The position numbers were made by a program, and so were the translations under genes. Source: DASSWG01 sp041689995 (GTDB taxonomy: Bacteria > Bacteroidota > Bacteroidia > Flavobacteriales > Flavobacteriaceae). Taken from it: a stretch of DNA of 55,375 nt. Under the pieces are notes generated by a model. That model saw only the letters and a list, made by a program, of their open reading frames with translations, was not told where the DNA came from and searched no databases. Position 1 is the first letter of the stretch. Each line of letters begins with the position of its first letter. The stretch covers positions 1 through 55,375 of the forward strand of contig JBDNFD010000054.1 in assembly GCA_041689995.1 (NCBI GenBank), written 5' to 3'. Below are positions 44,740-53,007 of this stretch, in pieces.

Positions 44740-45435
44740 ATGCTACAGGATTTGTTCAATTTGTTGTTCCCCAAAGCTTGTGCTTGTTGCGAGGAATTCC
44801 TTGTGCCCAATGAACGGGTGATTTGTACGTTGTGCCGAAATAAATTGCCGCTAACCGATCCGTATCTGCAAAACGGAAATGAAACCGAAAAAGTATTTCG
44901 GGGCCGGGCAAGGATTTCTCATGCAATTTCGCTCTTGCGATTTCAAAAACAGAGCATTACGCAGCAATTAATGCACGATTTGAAATATCGTGGAAATAGG
45001 GCTGTCAGTGGCGAACTGGGAAATTGGGTCGGAAATGATCTACTGAAAACTTCTTGGCAAAGGGAAATTGATGTGGTTGTTCCAGTACCGCTGCATAAAA
45101 GTCGCCTACGCAAGCGCGGATATAATCAAGTGGAGGATTTCGGAAAGAATATTGCGCAAATTTTGGAAATTCCCTATAACGATCGATGCTTGATAAAGAT
45201 TCATTCCAATAAAACCCAAGTGTTCAAAAATTTGGCCGCAAGGTTCCAAAATGTGGAACATAGTTTCGAGTTGAAAAAGAGTGAAGTGAATATTCTGGAA
45301 AAAAAACATATTCTGTTGGTGGACGATATTGTGACCACTGGCGCGACCTTGGAAACTTGTGCCCAAAAACTATTGGAAATTCCGAAAGTGAAAGTCAGTA
45401 TTGCGACCATGGCCATCACGCAGCACCAAGTGTAA
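44740..45435 (+). CDS. comF: ComF family phosphoribosyltransferase-like protein
   Basis: 231 residues. The N-terminal zinc finger has cysteines at 14, 16, 17, 29 and 32 (A-C-A-C-C...C-x2-C). The PRTase domain carries the PRPP loop I-L-L-V-D-D-I-V-T-T-G-A-T (about 199-211). Linked to natural transformation in Bacillus and Haemophilus; in Bacteroidota its role is not proven. The symbol is by homology. Confidence 0.85.
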   Translation: MLQDLFNLLFPKACACCEEFLVPNERVICTLCRNKLPLTDPYLQNGNETEKVFRGRARISHAISLLRFQKQSITQQLMHDLKYRGNRAVSGELGNWVGNDLLKTSWQREIDVVVPVPLHKSRLRKRGYNQVEDFGKNIAQILEIPYNDRCLIKIHSNKTQVFKNLAARFQNVEHSFELKKSEVNILEKKHILLVDDIVTTGATLETCAQKLLEIPKVKVSIATMAITQHQV

Positions 45436-45490
45436 CGGAATGGTGTTTTTAAAAATTATCGTTTCTTTGTAATCAATTTATGCCGCCACA

Positions 45491-47101
45491 ATGAAGAACG
45501 AAATTCAGTATTTTTTTGCAATGGTTTTCATTTTGGCAACTATTTTTAGTTGTGCAAAACAAGGTTCGCCCACAGGTGGCCCGGAAGATATTGAACCGCC
45601 GAAATTCCTTCAAGCTTCACCGCAAAATTTCAGTACGAACTTCAATAAAGATGAAATCCGCATATATTTTAATGAATATATAAAACTCGTTGATCCGCAG
45701 CAACAAATCATCATCTCACCTCCGCTGGAACCACGCGCCATCATTACTCCAATGGGAACGCCACGGAAATATGTGAAATTGGAAATAAAAGATACTTTGC
45801 AGGAAAATACGACTTACACTGTTAGCTTTGGAAAGAGTATTGTGGACAACAATGAAAACAATCCGTTGCCATTTTTCAAATACGTTTTTTCCACGGGAAG
45901 TTATCTCGATTCCCTAAAAATTTCAGGAACGGTGCAAGATGCCCTGCAAAAATCGCCAGATGAATTTATTTCTGTCATGCTTTATGAGGTGGATTCCACG
46001 TATTCCGATTCTTTGATTTACAATAAAATGCCAACCTACATTGCATACACCCAAGATAGCACGCATACTTTTCAAATTGAAAATATTAAGAAGGGAACCT
46101 ACCAATTAAGGGCATTAAAAGACAACAATAATAATTATAAGTTTAATCCGAAAAGGGATAAAATTGGATTTTGGAAGGGAAATATAACGGTTCCTGCCGA
46201 TTCTGTTTTTCATTTGACGCTGTTCAACGAGATTTTGGATTTTAAGGCAGCGCGTCCAAAATATATGGGGCAGCAGCACATTTTGTTTGGATATGAAGGA
46301 ATTTCTGACAGCGTAAAAATTGAATTATTGTCTGAAAAGCCGTCTGATTTCGATTATCGGATCGTGAAAGATCGAGAAAAAGATACTTTGCATTATTATT
46401 TTAAACCGAAGATTGAAGCTGACAGTCTGCTTTTTGAGGTTCGTAATCAGAATTACATAGATACGTTGACAGCATATTTGCGCGAATTGCCAAAAGACAC
46501 GCTCCAATTTGATAGTTTTCCAAAAGGCGGAATCGGGTTTGATGAAAATTTTGAACTTTTGCCAAGTTTGCCGATTGCCGCAAAAGATTCCACGCTTATT
46601 TCTATTATGAACAAAGATTCGCTTTCGGTCCCTTTTTCAGGTAAAATGGATTTTTATCTCAATAAACTGATTTTGGAATTTGAGAAAAAAGAAGCACAAA
46701 CCTATCGGATTACCTTTTTGCCAGGAGCAGTAACCGATTTTTTTGGAAATAAGAACGACACATTGAATTTTAGTTTACGAACGAAAAAACTCTCGGATTT
46801 TGGAATTCTAACGATGAATATCCTGAATATTGATCGTTTCCCGGTGATTGTTCAAATGACGGATTTAAAAGGAAAGGTGATCAAAGAAATTTATAGCTCT
46901 TCGGAAAGTGTTTTTAACTTCAAGAATATTCCGCCGGGGCAATATTTCCTTCGGTTGATTTATGACAGTAATGAAAACGGCATTTGGGATACTGGAAATT
47001 ATCTAGACCAACGTCAACCGGAAAATGTTATTTATTATCCCAAAACTCTTGAGGTTCGTGCCAATTGGGATGTTGTGGAAACTTTTGTTTTGAAGCCTTA
47101 G
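45491..47101 (+). CDS. Lipoprotein with Ig-like (SbsA/Big_5) domain
   Basis: 536 residues; lipobox I-F-S-C-A-K (C21). Right after it comes G-S-P-T-G-G-P-E-D-I-E-P-P-K, conserved in Flavobacteriia, and an Ig-like domain (about 38-135: S-P-Q-N-F-S-T-N-F...). The remainder has repeated beta segments including a C-terminal K-N-I-P-P-G-Q-Y-F-L-R-L-I-Y-D-S-N-E-N-G. Possibly an outer-membrane-anchored structural or binding protein; the function is unknown. It starts 55 bases after comF. Confidence 0.75.
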   Translation: MKNEIQYFFAMVFILATIFSCAKQGSPTGGPEDIEPPKFLQASPQNFSTNFNKDEIRIYFNEYIKLVDPQQQIIISPPLEPRAIITPMGTPRKYVKLEIKDTLQENTTYTVSFGKSIVDNNENNPLPFFKYVFSTGSYLDSLKISGTVQDALQKSPDEFISVMLYEVDSTYSDSLIYNKMPTYIAYTQDSTHTFQIENIKKGTYQLRALKDNNNNYKFNPKRDKIGFWKGNITVPADSVFHLTLFNEILDFKAARPKYMGQQHILFGYEGISDSVKIELLSEKPSDFDYRIVKDREKDTLHYYFKPKIEADSLLFEVRNQNYIDTLTAYLRELPKDTLQFDSFPKGGIGFDENFELLPSLPIAAKDSTLISIMNKDSLSVPFSGKMDFYLNKLILEFEKKEAQTYRITFLPGAVTDFFGNKNDTLNFSLRTKKLSDFGILTMNILNIDRFPVIVQMTDLKGKVIKEIYSSSESVFNFKNIPPGQYFLRLIYDSNENGIWDTGNYLDQRQPENVIYYPKTLEVRANWDVVETFVLKP

Positions 47102-47102
47102 G

Positions 47103-47133
47103 AATTTAGAATTTAAAATTCAAAATTCAAAAT
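47103..47133. repeat. ATTTAGAATTTAAAATTC-type repeat
   Basis: Short AATTTAGAATTT and AAAATTCAAAATTC units directly after the lipoprotein gene; same family as in the infA-secY gap. Confidence 0.4.
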
Positions 47134-47243
47134 CTGTGCATCGCAAACCGCGTAGATTCGACTTTCACATTTTATATTTTTCGGTTTCACATTTTGCGGT
47201 TTAGAAAAACAATTCGGAAATTTAGAATAGTTCATTTATTGAA

Positions 47244-47291
47244 AGCAGATAACACAGGGTTTTTATGATCTTTATCAGCAAAAAATCTGCT
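47244..47291. repeat. AGCAGAT...ATCTGCT intergenic repeat
   Basis: AGCAGAT (47244-47250) and ATCTGCT (47285-47291) enclose a 34-base spacer, and further CTGCG words follow (to about 47310). I recall similar text as a common intergenic repeat of Bacteroidota, but could not count copies. The 258-base gap 47102-47359 holds repeats only. Confidence 0.5.
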
Positions 47292-47359
47292 CAATCTGCG
47301 TATGCTGCGTTCTATCAGATCCTTCATTTTCCCTTCATTTCTGTTGGTTTAAAGTTCTA

Positions 47360-48508
47360 TCAAATTTTACAAATAATCTCCGCTGCCATTTTTAAGGTCT
47401 CGTCCTTTTTGGCGAAACAAAACCGCAACATTTTGTCGTCTTGCTGATTTTTGCTGAAACCTGAAACGGGAATTGCTGCCAGTTTGTGCTCTTTTATCAA
47501 GCGTTCTGTGAAATCCATATCGTTTTCCAGGGTGATTTTCGAGAAATCCAACAATTGAAAATAGGTACCTTCGGAAGGAAGAAATTCAAAGCGCGAACCC
47601 TTTATCAAATTTAAAAATAAATCGCGTTTTTGTTGGTAGAATTCGGATAGTTTCAAATAATGTTCGGGTGTTTGTAAATATTCGTTCAACGCAATTTGCA
47701 CAGGATGGTTTACGCAAAAAACATTGTATTGGTGAACTTTTTGGAATTCTTGCATCAATATTTTGGGAGCGACGCAATAGCCCATTTTCCAACCGGTAAC
47801 GTGAAAAGTTTTTCCGAATGAAAAGGTGATCAATGCGCGTTCGGCCAGTTTTGGGAATTTCGCCGCACTTTGGTGTTGTTTTCCGTCAAAGGTAATATGC
47901 TCGTAAACCTCGTCGCTCAATAAGAGAATGTCGGTATTTTCCAACAGGCTTTCCAAGGTTTTCATGTCTCTTTCGGAAAGCATTTTTCCACTCGGATTGT
48001 GTGGCGAATTGATCAAAATCATTTTGGTTTTTGAGGTGATTTTCCGCTTCACTTCTTCCCAATCTATTTGATATTCGGGAGATTTCATTTGAATCAAAAC
48101 AGGTTTTCCTCCGTTCAGTTCGATGGCGGGTTCGTAACAATCATAAGCTGGTTTGAAAATAATTACCTCATCGTCCTTTTTGATAAAAGCTGAAATTGCC
48201 GTAAAGATGGCTTGGGTCGCCCCGGCGGTTATTGTAATATCGGTTTCCGGGTGATAATTGCTGTTGTACGAAGAATTCATTTTATTGGTCAAGGTTTTCC
48301 GCAAATCAAAAATCCCGGCCATTGGAGCATATTGATTTTTTCCGTCTTTCATGGCTTTGGAAACCAAATTGATTAGTTCTGGGTCAGAGGGGAAATTTGG
48401 AAATCCTTGCGAAAGGTTGATGGCATCATATTCCCTTGCCATATTTCCGATAGTAGTGAAAATGGTGGTTTTTAGATTAGGGAGTTTGGAAGAGTGGTTG
48501 AAGTTCAT
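47360..48508 (-). CDS. PLP-dependent aminotransferase, methionine/kynurenine type
   Basis: 382 residues, fold type I. N-x-P-H-N-P-S-G-K-type substrate motif (I-N-S-P-H-N-P-S-G-K, about 165-174) and the PLP lysine in S-F-G-K-T-F-H-V-T-G-W-K (about 230-241). Closest in look to YbdL/methionine aminotransferases (L-S-Q-G-F-P-N-F). The ATG overlaps the vsr stop by four bases (ATGA), so it is translationally coupled to the restriction module, although an enzyme of amino-acid metabolism has no obvious link to it. Confidence 0.9.
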   Translation of the reverse strand: MNFNHSSKLPNLKTTIFTTIGNMAREYDAINLSQGFPNFPSDPELINLVSKAMKDGKNQYAPMAGIFDLRKTLTNKMNSSYNSNYHPETDITITAGATQAIFTAISAFIKKDDEVIIFKPAYDCYEPAIELNGGKPVLIQMKSPEYQIDWEEVKRKITSKTKMILINSPHNPSGKMLSERDMKTLESLLENTDILLLSDEVYEHITFDGKQHQSAAKFPKLAERALITFSFGKTFHVTGWKMGYCVAPKILMQEFQKVHQYNVFCVNHPVQIALNEYLQTPEHYLKLSEFYQQKRDLFLNLIKGSRFEFLPSEGTYFQLLDFSKITLENDMDFTERLIKEHKLAAIPVSGFSKNQQDDKMLRFCFAKKDETLKMAAEIICKI

Positions 48509-48969
48509 GCTGGTGTTTTCAAGTGTTTGATTACTTTGTCAATGCAAGTTTCAAAATTTTTTTTAACTTCCTGTTCCCAGAACCGAAAAACGGTGAAACC
48601 TTTTTCATTCAACGCGTGGTTCACTTCCCGATCCCGCTGCATGTTCCGTTCTATTTTGGGGATCCAAAACTTGCGGTTGCTTTTGATTTTAGCCCGCTTT
48701 TCTTCCCAATTATATCCGTGCCAAAATTCGCCATCTATAAAAACAACCGTTTTATATTTATTGAACACAATGTCGGGCTTGCCGATCAGCTTCTTTACGT
48801 TTATTCGATAGCGGTAACCACGTCTCCAAAATTCCTTCCGAAATCGGATTTCCAGTTTGTTTCCCGTTCCACGAATTTTTGACATCTGGTTGGATCGCAC
48901 TTTAGTGGTGTAAAACCCAGATTCCTCGTTGAAACGGGGGACTTTTATTTTGGGTTCATTATAGGACAT
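48505..48969 (-). CDS. vsr: Very-short-patch-repair (Vsr) DNA mismatch endonuclease
   Basis: 154 residues. Family marks: M-S-K-I-R-G-T-G-N-K-L-E (E40), G-K-P-D-I-V-F (D66), F-I-D-G-E-F-W-H-G (H84), F-W-I-P-K-I-E-R-N-M-Q-R-D-R, and a C-terminal F-R-F-W-E. Vsr nicks next to T:G mismatches from deamination of 5-methylcytosine. The zinc-binding Cys/His set of E. coli Vsr is not visible, as in many Bacteroidota forms. It lies 71 bases after the endonuclease gene, and the C5-methyltransferase upstream is its expected partner. Confidence 0.9.
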   Translation of the reverse strand: MSYNEPKIKVPRFNEESGFYTTKVRSNQMSKIRGTGNKLEIRFRKEFWRRGYRYRINVKKLIGKPDIVFNKYKTVVFIDGEFWHGYNWEEKRAKIKSNRKFWIPKIERNMQRDREVNHALNEKGFTVFRFWEQEVKKNFETCIDKVIKHLKTPA

Positions 48970-49040
48970 GATAGTTTTAAGTTAAGAAAAAACCAAGAGT
49001 CTGGAACAGGAAAAGTGCTAAATCTGGAAAAACAATATTA

Positions 49041-50222
49041 TTATTCTATCAGGCTATAACTTTCGCTAGGTGGAAACAACAAAGAGAGCCCTTTTGGTTT
49101 TATTTTAAAAAGCGGTCCTTTTTCAGCAACTTCCCCTTTTGAATTTCTTTTTATCAAATGGTCGAGAGTGATTATACCTTGATCCATCAACAAATCGAAC
49201 TGTGAAGTTATTGGCTTTTTCGTGTGCTCCACAAATTGGTATTGAAAATATTCCCTGCCCTGGACCCTTGTGCTTTCGGCTTCCACCCAAAATGTCTCTC
49301 GATGTTTTTGTTTTAAACGACTGTGCAGTTTTTCCAAAGTCCAAACTACAAAATCTCCGACTTCTGATCTATCTGAATTTTCAATAATTTGTTTCCGTTC
49401 TGAATCCAACCGCAAGTTCAATCCCTGTGAGTTTCGTGTTATTGCAGAAACCGTGCAATAAAGTTTGAAATCATTGCCCCGTTCATATCCAAATGCATTA
49501 AGAATTTCTGCTGAACTTTTAAATTTGCTCAATTTCCAGTCGGGAACTTGAGCGAACAAATTTTTTCTGTTTCCGCGATTATTTCTAAACGATTTTAACT
49601 CTATCCCTTTGTAATCAGGGTTTTTGGAAGAATTAATGTCAATACCCAATAAGGTTTCCAACGTTCTGCCTACAGAGGTGTCGGCTTCAACCATAGAAGG
49701 AACTGGACCGGCATTTGAAATTTTTCTCAACATTGTCAATAATTCAGAAGCTATTTGATTTTCCTTGCTTTTTATGTCGGCAACCAGTTCTTTTAAAGGA
49801 TTATGGATAATGGAATTGATTAGCTTCTCAATATCCAGTTTTGTTAAGTTGAAAATATGAAAAGAACCTTTAAAATATACTATTGCAATAATATCATTGG
49901 GGTCTGCAATCTTTGTGAGCCCATAAAACCAAATTCTTGGGTCTCCATTTTTGGTTAGGGGTCTATACAAAGAAGCTTGTGATTTTTTGACCTTAAAGTC
50001 TGTATAAATTTTAGTGGATAACATCGCTTTATTAGCCGGACCTTGCTCCTGAAGGTCATAATCGTGGATACCATTTTCTTTTAAAAAGTTTCTAATTTGA
50101 CCCGTAGAATCCATTATCGATTTTTTCAAACCGGTTTTCGTGGGTTCGATCAGTGTTAATGAAACTTGATTTTCAGTTAGAAGCTTTATTTTCTTTTGTT
50201 CGGACGCTGAAAGTAACCTCAT
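49041..50222 (-). CDS. Type II restriction endonuclease, MvaI/BcnI family, with long N-terminal region
   Basis: 393 residues. The C-terminal part (about 165-393) starts G-P-V-P-S-M-V-E-A-D-T-S-V-G-R-T-L-E and has D203-x4-E208-x-K210, the spacing of the MvaI active site (D-x4-E-x-K). MvaI (CCWGG) and BcnI (CCSGG) have about 240 residues, so the N-terminal about 165 residues are an extra domain I do not recognise; it contains G-D-P-R-I-W-F-Y-G-L. Its ATG overlaps the methyltransferase stop by four bases. Recognition of a CCNGG-like site is inferred from the family and from vsr. Confidence 0.85.
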   Translation of the reverse strand: MRLLSASEQKKIKLLTENQVSLTLIEPTKTGLKKSIMDSTGQIRNFLKENGIHDYDLQEQGPANKAMLSTKIYTDFKVKKSQASLYRPLTKNGDPRIWFYGLTKIADPNDIIAIVYFKGSFHIFNLTKLDIEKLINSIIHNPLKELVADIKSKENQIASELLTMLRKISNAGPVPSMVEADTSVGRTLETLLGIDINSSKNPDYKGIELKSFRNNRGNRKNLFAQVPDWKLSKFKSSAEILNAFGYERGNDFKLYCTVSAITRNSQGLNLRLDSERKQIIENSDRSEVGDFVVWTLEKLHSRLKQKHRETFWVEAESTRVQGREYFQYQFVEHTKKPITSQFDLLMDQGIITLDHLIKRNSKGEVAEKGPLFKIKPKGLSLLFPPSESYSLIE

Positions 50223-52417
50223 TTTATATTTTTTAAAATTTCACTTGCTACTGCCCGAGCTAAAAGCGGGGGGATGGCATTACCCACAAGTGTATATTGA
50301 GGTACTTCGGATTTTCTGTTATTTCCTCCAGTTGAACGTTTGCCTTGAAATACAAATGAATCATCAAAAGATTGAAGTCTTGCCATTTCCCTAACGGTTA
50401 AAGCCCTTGGTGTATTGTAGTGGATATAATCATCGGGAATCGTCATTATCGTTGAACTTTGCTTGTCGGGTTTTAATACATTGTAACTCCTCTTATTAGA
50501 TGTAAGTCCGGCTTCCTCAAGTCGGGTTTGGGCCTTTTTGTAATTCCCATTTTCCAATATGATTTGAAGGCGTTTTATTACTTTTTTATTTTGGTTGCTT
50601 GTTTTGTGGTTGTTCAAGATGTCAAAATATTTTTGTCCATTATTAAGACCTTCCAAGCTTTTGACATAAAATGGTTTTATTTGGTGTTCGTAGCGTTCGG
50701 TCAGCCTTCCTTTTTTTGACCAATCTGCATACGATTTTCCGGATTTTGAATTTATTTGTCCATTAACAGCTCTTTTTTTAAGCAGTTTGGTCATTTTTTT
50801 TGTGGCACCATTATATTGTTTGGAAATATTGACCAAGTCATAATGATGGGCTTCTTGATTGTTTCCTATAAAATCCAAATCATAAAGCGCTTCAAAAATG
50901 GTGATTTTTTCTTTTTCCGAAACCGTGGCGGGTATTTGTGAAATAAATTTTTGATCTTTTCGGCAACCAATGAAAAGCACCCGTTCCCGGTTTTGGGGAA
51001 CTCCATAATTTGAAGCGTTAGCAACAAAAGGTTTTTCAATTTTGTACAGTCGAATGCTTTCCAAAATGAAATTCAATTTTTTAATGTCCTTCGGACTGCA
51101 AAAGCCTTTCAGCGTTTCTATTGTTTCGTCAAACGAACTTGCATAGATCTTTAATGCCGAAACAATATCTTTGCAGTCTTGTTTGTAACCCGAGGATATT
51201 TTTAGACTATTGAAAGAAGTCTCGATTTCCGATATTACATTTTCGGGGCTTATTTGCGTAAGGAAATGGGAAAAGCTTTCAACAAAGGAATCGTTGTCAA
51301 TATTGCAGAAATCTTTTTCTTTTATAATGTCTCTTCTAAGCTTTTCCCATTCTTTTGTTCTTGCTAAAATATTAAAACCATGACGGATAGTGCTGATTTT
51401 TGAATCTGTTTTACTAGTTTTGTAGTCGGCTATTTTTGGCGTTAATTTCTTGAATTTGTTGTCCACAAAACGAATAAATTCTTCTTGACTGCTTGCTTTG
51501 TCGATTTCCCTCAGCTTTTCTATTTCCACTTTTTTGATAATGCTGTCCAGCAAAAACGACTTATTTTCATTTCTGAGTTTTTTGATAAACGAAACCAGCA
51601 TGGGAATTTCTTTCACATCAACAATGGAATTGATTTCCTGAATAATCAAATCTTTGATTTTCCCATTTTCTTTCGTTAGAATTCCTTTAACATTTTCCAT
51701 CACAAAATACTTGGGTTGCAGAACTTTGATTACCTGAAGATAATGGGAAAACAAATCGTCTTTTTTGTCAAATTTCTTTCTTTTTCCGGCCAAACTAAAG
51801 CTTTGGCAGGGTGGCCCGCCACAAATAACATCAATCTTTTTATCACCCGTTTTTTTGAGCAAATTATTAAGATAATCCGGTTCGCTTATATCTTGTTTTA
51901 AAAATTCGGTATCCAATCCCAGTTGATTGTTGTACCTCACAATATGGGTGAGTTCGCAGTTTTCATTTATATCGCTTGCAGCTACAAAATCAAAGAATTT
52001 ATTATTGTGTTCGGCCTGCAAAAAACCTTCGCTAAAACCTCCTGCACCAGCGAATAAATCGACGAAAGTAAAAGCTTTGCCATAAAGTTGGATTTGCTCT
52101 TTGAGGATATTTACATTGTTGTTTTCCCGATAGTTTTCAATATGGCTATTTAGTATTAGCTTGACTTCCTTTTGAAGAAAGATTTTTTTAGAAGAATGGT
52201 GCAATAGCTCATCCGCCCTTTCTTGTAGGAAATTCAAATAATGGTTAACCTTATTTTGTTTCTCTTTGACCCTTTGGGTTTTTTTATCAAACTGTTCTGG
52301 TTTGATCTTTTGCCCAGTGGAAATTTTTATCTGCTTTCCATTGCAATTTATCCTCAAATGGATAGGGGTCAATCCCTTTTTGTCGGGTTTGTCTAAATAA
52401 AAATTTATTGTTGCCAT
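50219..52417 (-). CDS. DNA (cytosine-5) methyltransferase fused to an integrase-like arm DNA-binding domain
   Basis: 732 residues. Residues 1 to about 75 (N-F-Y-L-D-K, L-T-P-I-H-L-R-I-N-C-N-G-K, I-S-T-G-Q-K-I-K-P-E-Q-F) and the following helix to about 110 resemble the arm DNA-binding domain of Bacteroidota tyrosine recombinases. The methyltransferase follows: motif I D-L-F-A-G-A-G-G-F-S (120-129), catalytic C204 in P-P-C-Q-S-F, E-N-V (241-243), Q-N-R-E-R-V (475-480), R-A-L-T-V-R-E-M-A-R-L-Q, and V-G-N-A-I-P-P near the end. An insert of about 200 residues separates ENV from the QxRxR motif. First gene of the restriction module. Confidence 0.88.
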   Translation of the reverse strand: MATINFYLDKPDKKGLTPIHLRINCNGKQIKISTGQKIKPEQFDKKTQRVKEKQNKVNHYLNFLQERADELLHHSSKKIFLQKEVKLILNSHIENYRENNNVNILKEQIQLYGKAFTFVDLFAGAGGFSEGFLQAEHNNKFFDFVAASDINENCELTHIVRYNNQLGLDTEFLKQDISEPDYLNNLLKKTGDKKIDVICGGPPCQSFSLAGKRKKFDKKDDLFSHYLQVIKVLQPKYFVMENVKGILTKENGKIKDLIIQEINSIVDVKEIPMLVSFIKKLRNENKSFLLDSIIKKVEIEKLREIDKASSQEEFIRFVDNKFKKLTPKIADYKTSKTDSKISTIRHGFNILARTKEWEKLRRDIIKEKDFCNIDNDSFVESFSHFLTQISPENVISEIETSFNSLKISSGYKQDCKDIVSALKIYASSFDETIETLKGFCSPKDIKKLNFILESIRLYKIEKPFVANASNYGVPQNRERVLFIGCRKDQKFISQIPATVSEKEKITIFEALYDLDFIGNNQEAHHYDLVNISKQYNGATKKMTKLLKKRAVNGQINSKSGKSYADWSKKGRLTERYEHQIKPFYVKSLEGLNNGQKYFDILNNHKTSNQNKKVIKRLQIILENGNYKKAQTRLEEAGLTSNKRSYNVLKPDKQSSTIMTIPDDYIHYNTPRALTVREMARLQSFDDSFVFQGKRSTGGNNRKSEVPQYTLVGNAIPPLLARAVASEILKNIK

Positions 52418-52423
52418 AGCTTG

Positions 52424-52461
52424 CGGACATTTTTACGTACACGGACAAATCTACGGACAAT
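52424..52461 (-). promoter_or_regulatory. Three TGTCCG direct repeats and -7 box before the methyltransferase
   Basis: On the minus strand ATTGTCCG (52461-52454), TTTGTCCG (52449-52442) and AATGTCCG (52431-52424) lie 12 and 18 bases apart, the last one seven bases before the ATG. Between the first two is TAGATTTG, a full TAnnTTTG match, though without a TTG at the usual distance. Repeats at this place could be an operator by which the methyltransferase controls its own synthesis. Confidence 0.5.
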
Positions 52462-52516
52462 TAATTTATATTCTTATATTTCAAACAATTTTTTCTTGAG
52501 AGCTAGATACGAATCT

Positions 52517-52741
52517 TCACAAATCCTGCGAAATGCACCACTCTTCCACTTCTTCCGTTTTCTTTTCCACAAGCAATCGTGTGGGGTAAATATCGACTTT
52601 AACGTCTTCTAAGTCGATTCCATTTAGATGTACGGGACTGGCCTCACTTGTTAAAAACAGTTCCATCGCTTTTTCTTCCGAGTTGGCACAAACTAATATC
52701 ATTCCTTCGGTTTCGTTTAGGTAAATTGCAAATATCTTCAT
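52517..52741 (-). CDS. Small unknown protein
   Basis: 74 residues from the ATG at 52741 (M-K-I-F-A-I-Y-L-N-E-T-E-G-M-I-L-V). Another start at 52813 adds 24 basic residues and follows a GGAGG; a TTTG/TAACTTTA pair upstream favours the shorter form. Alternating strands and an acidic C-terminus are visible; no family is recognised. It is on the same strand as the methyltransferase, 99 bases upstream, so it could be part of the module. Confidence 0.55.
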   Translation of the reverse strand: MKIFAIYLNETEGMILVCANSEEKAMELFLTSEASPVHLNGIDLEDVKVDIYPTRLLVEKKTEEVEEWCISQDL

Positions 52742-52924
52742 TTTAATAGCTCTGATTAAAGTTAGTTTCTTAAATAAAAACTTCAAACTCAAAAAAGAAT
52801 TTAGAATGTTCATCTGCTATCCTCCGTTCAAGTTTGGCTTTAAAAGTAATTATTTTTCTAAAACCATCTTTCACATAAGCACGTTCTTTTTGATATGTAA
52901 CATTTACCGTAAATTACGTATTCG

Positions 52925-52993
52925 GCTCACATGCTTTTGGAATATAGCTCAAAATTAGATATTTTTGAGCTATAAGTAGTTATATTTGTGAGC
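52925..52993. promoter_or_regulatory. Nested palindromic operator before the Fic gene
   Basis: Inner arms TATAGCTCAAAA (52943-52954) and TTTTGAGCTATA (52963-52974) are perfect complements. Outer half-sites GCTCAC (52925-52930) and GTGAGC (52988-52993) share nearly the same centre. The four GAGC half-sites cover the promoter, as expected for a repressor site; the winged helix of the downstream Fic protein is the obvious candidate binder. Confidence 0.6.
52936..52967 (+). promoter_or_regulatory. Promoter of the Fic gene
   Basis: TTTG (52936-52939), 20 bases, then TATTTTTG (52960-52967), matching TAnnTTTG. It lies wholly within the palindrome. A second TATATTTG at 52981-52988 has no partner at the right distance. 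Confidence 0.6.
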
Positions 52994-53007
52994 TAAAACA
53001 ACTGAAA

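Noticed and set aside
48523..48882. ORF of 119 codons on the plus strand antisense to vsr
   Set aside because: It is a shadow of the vsr gene, which has all family motifs.
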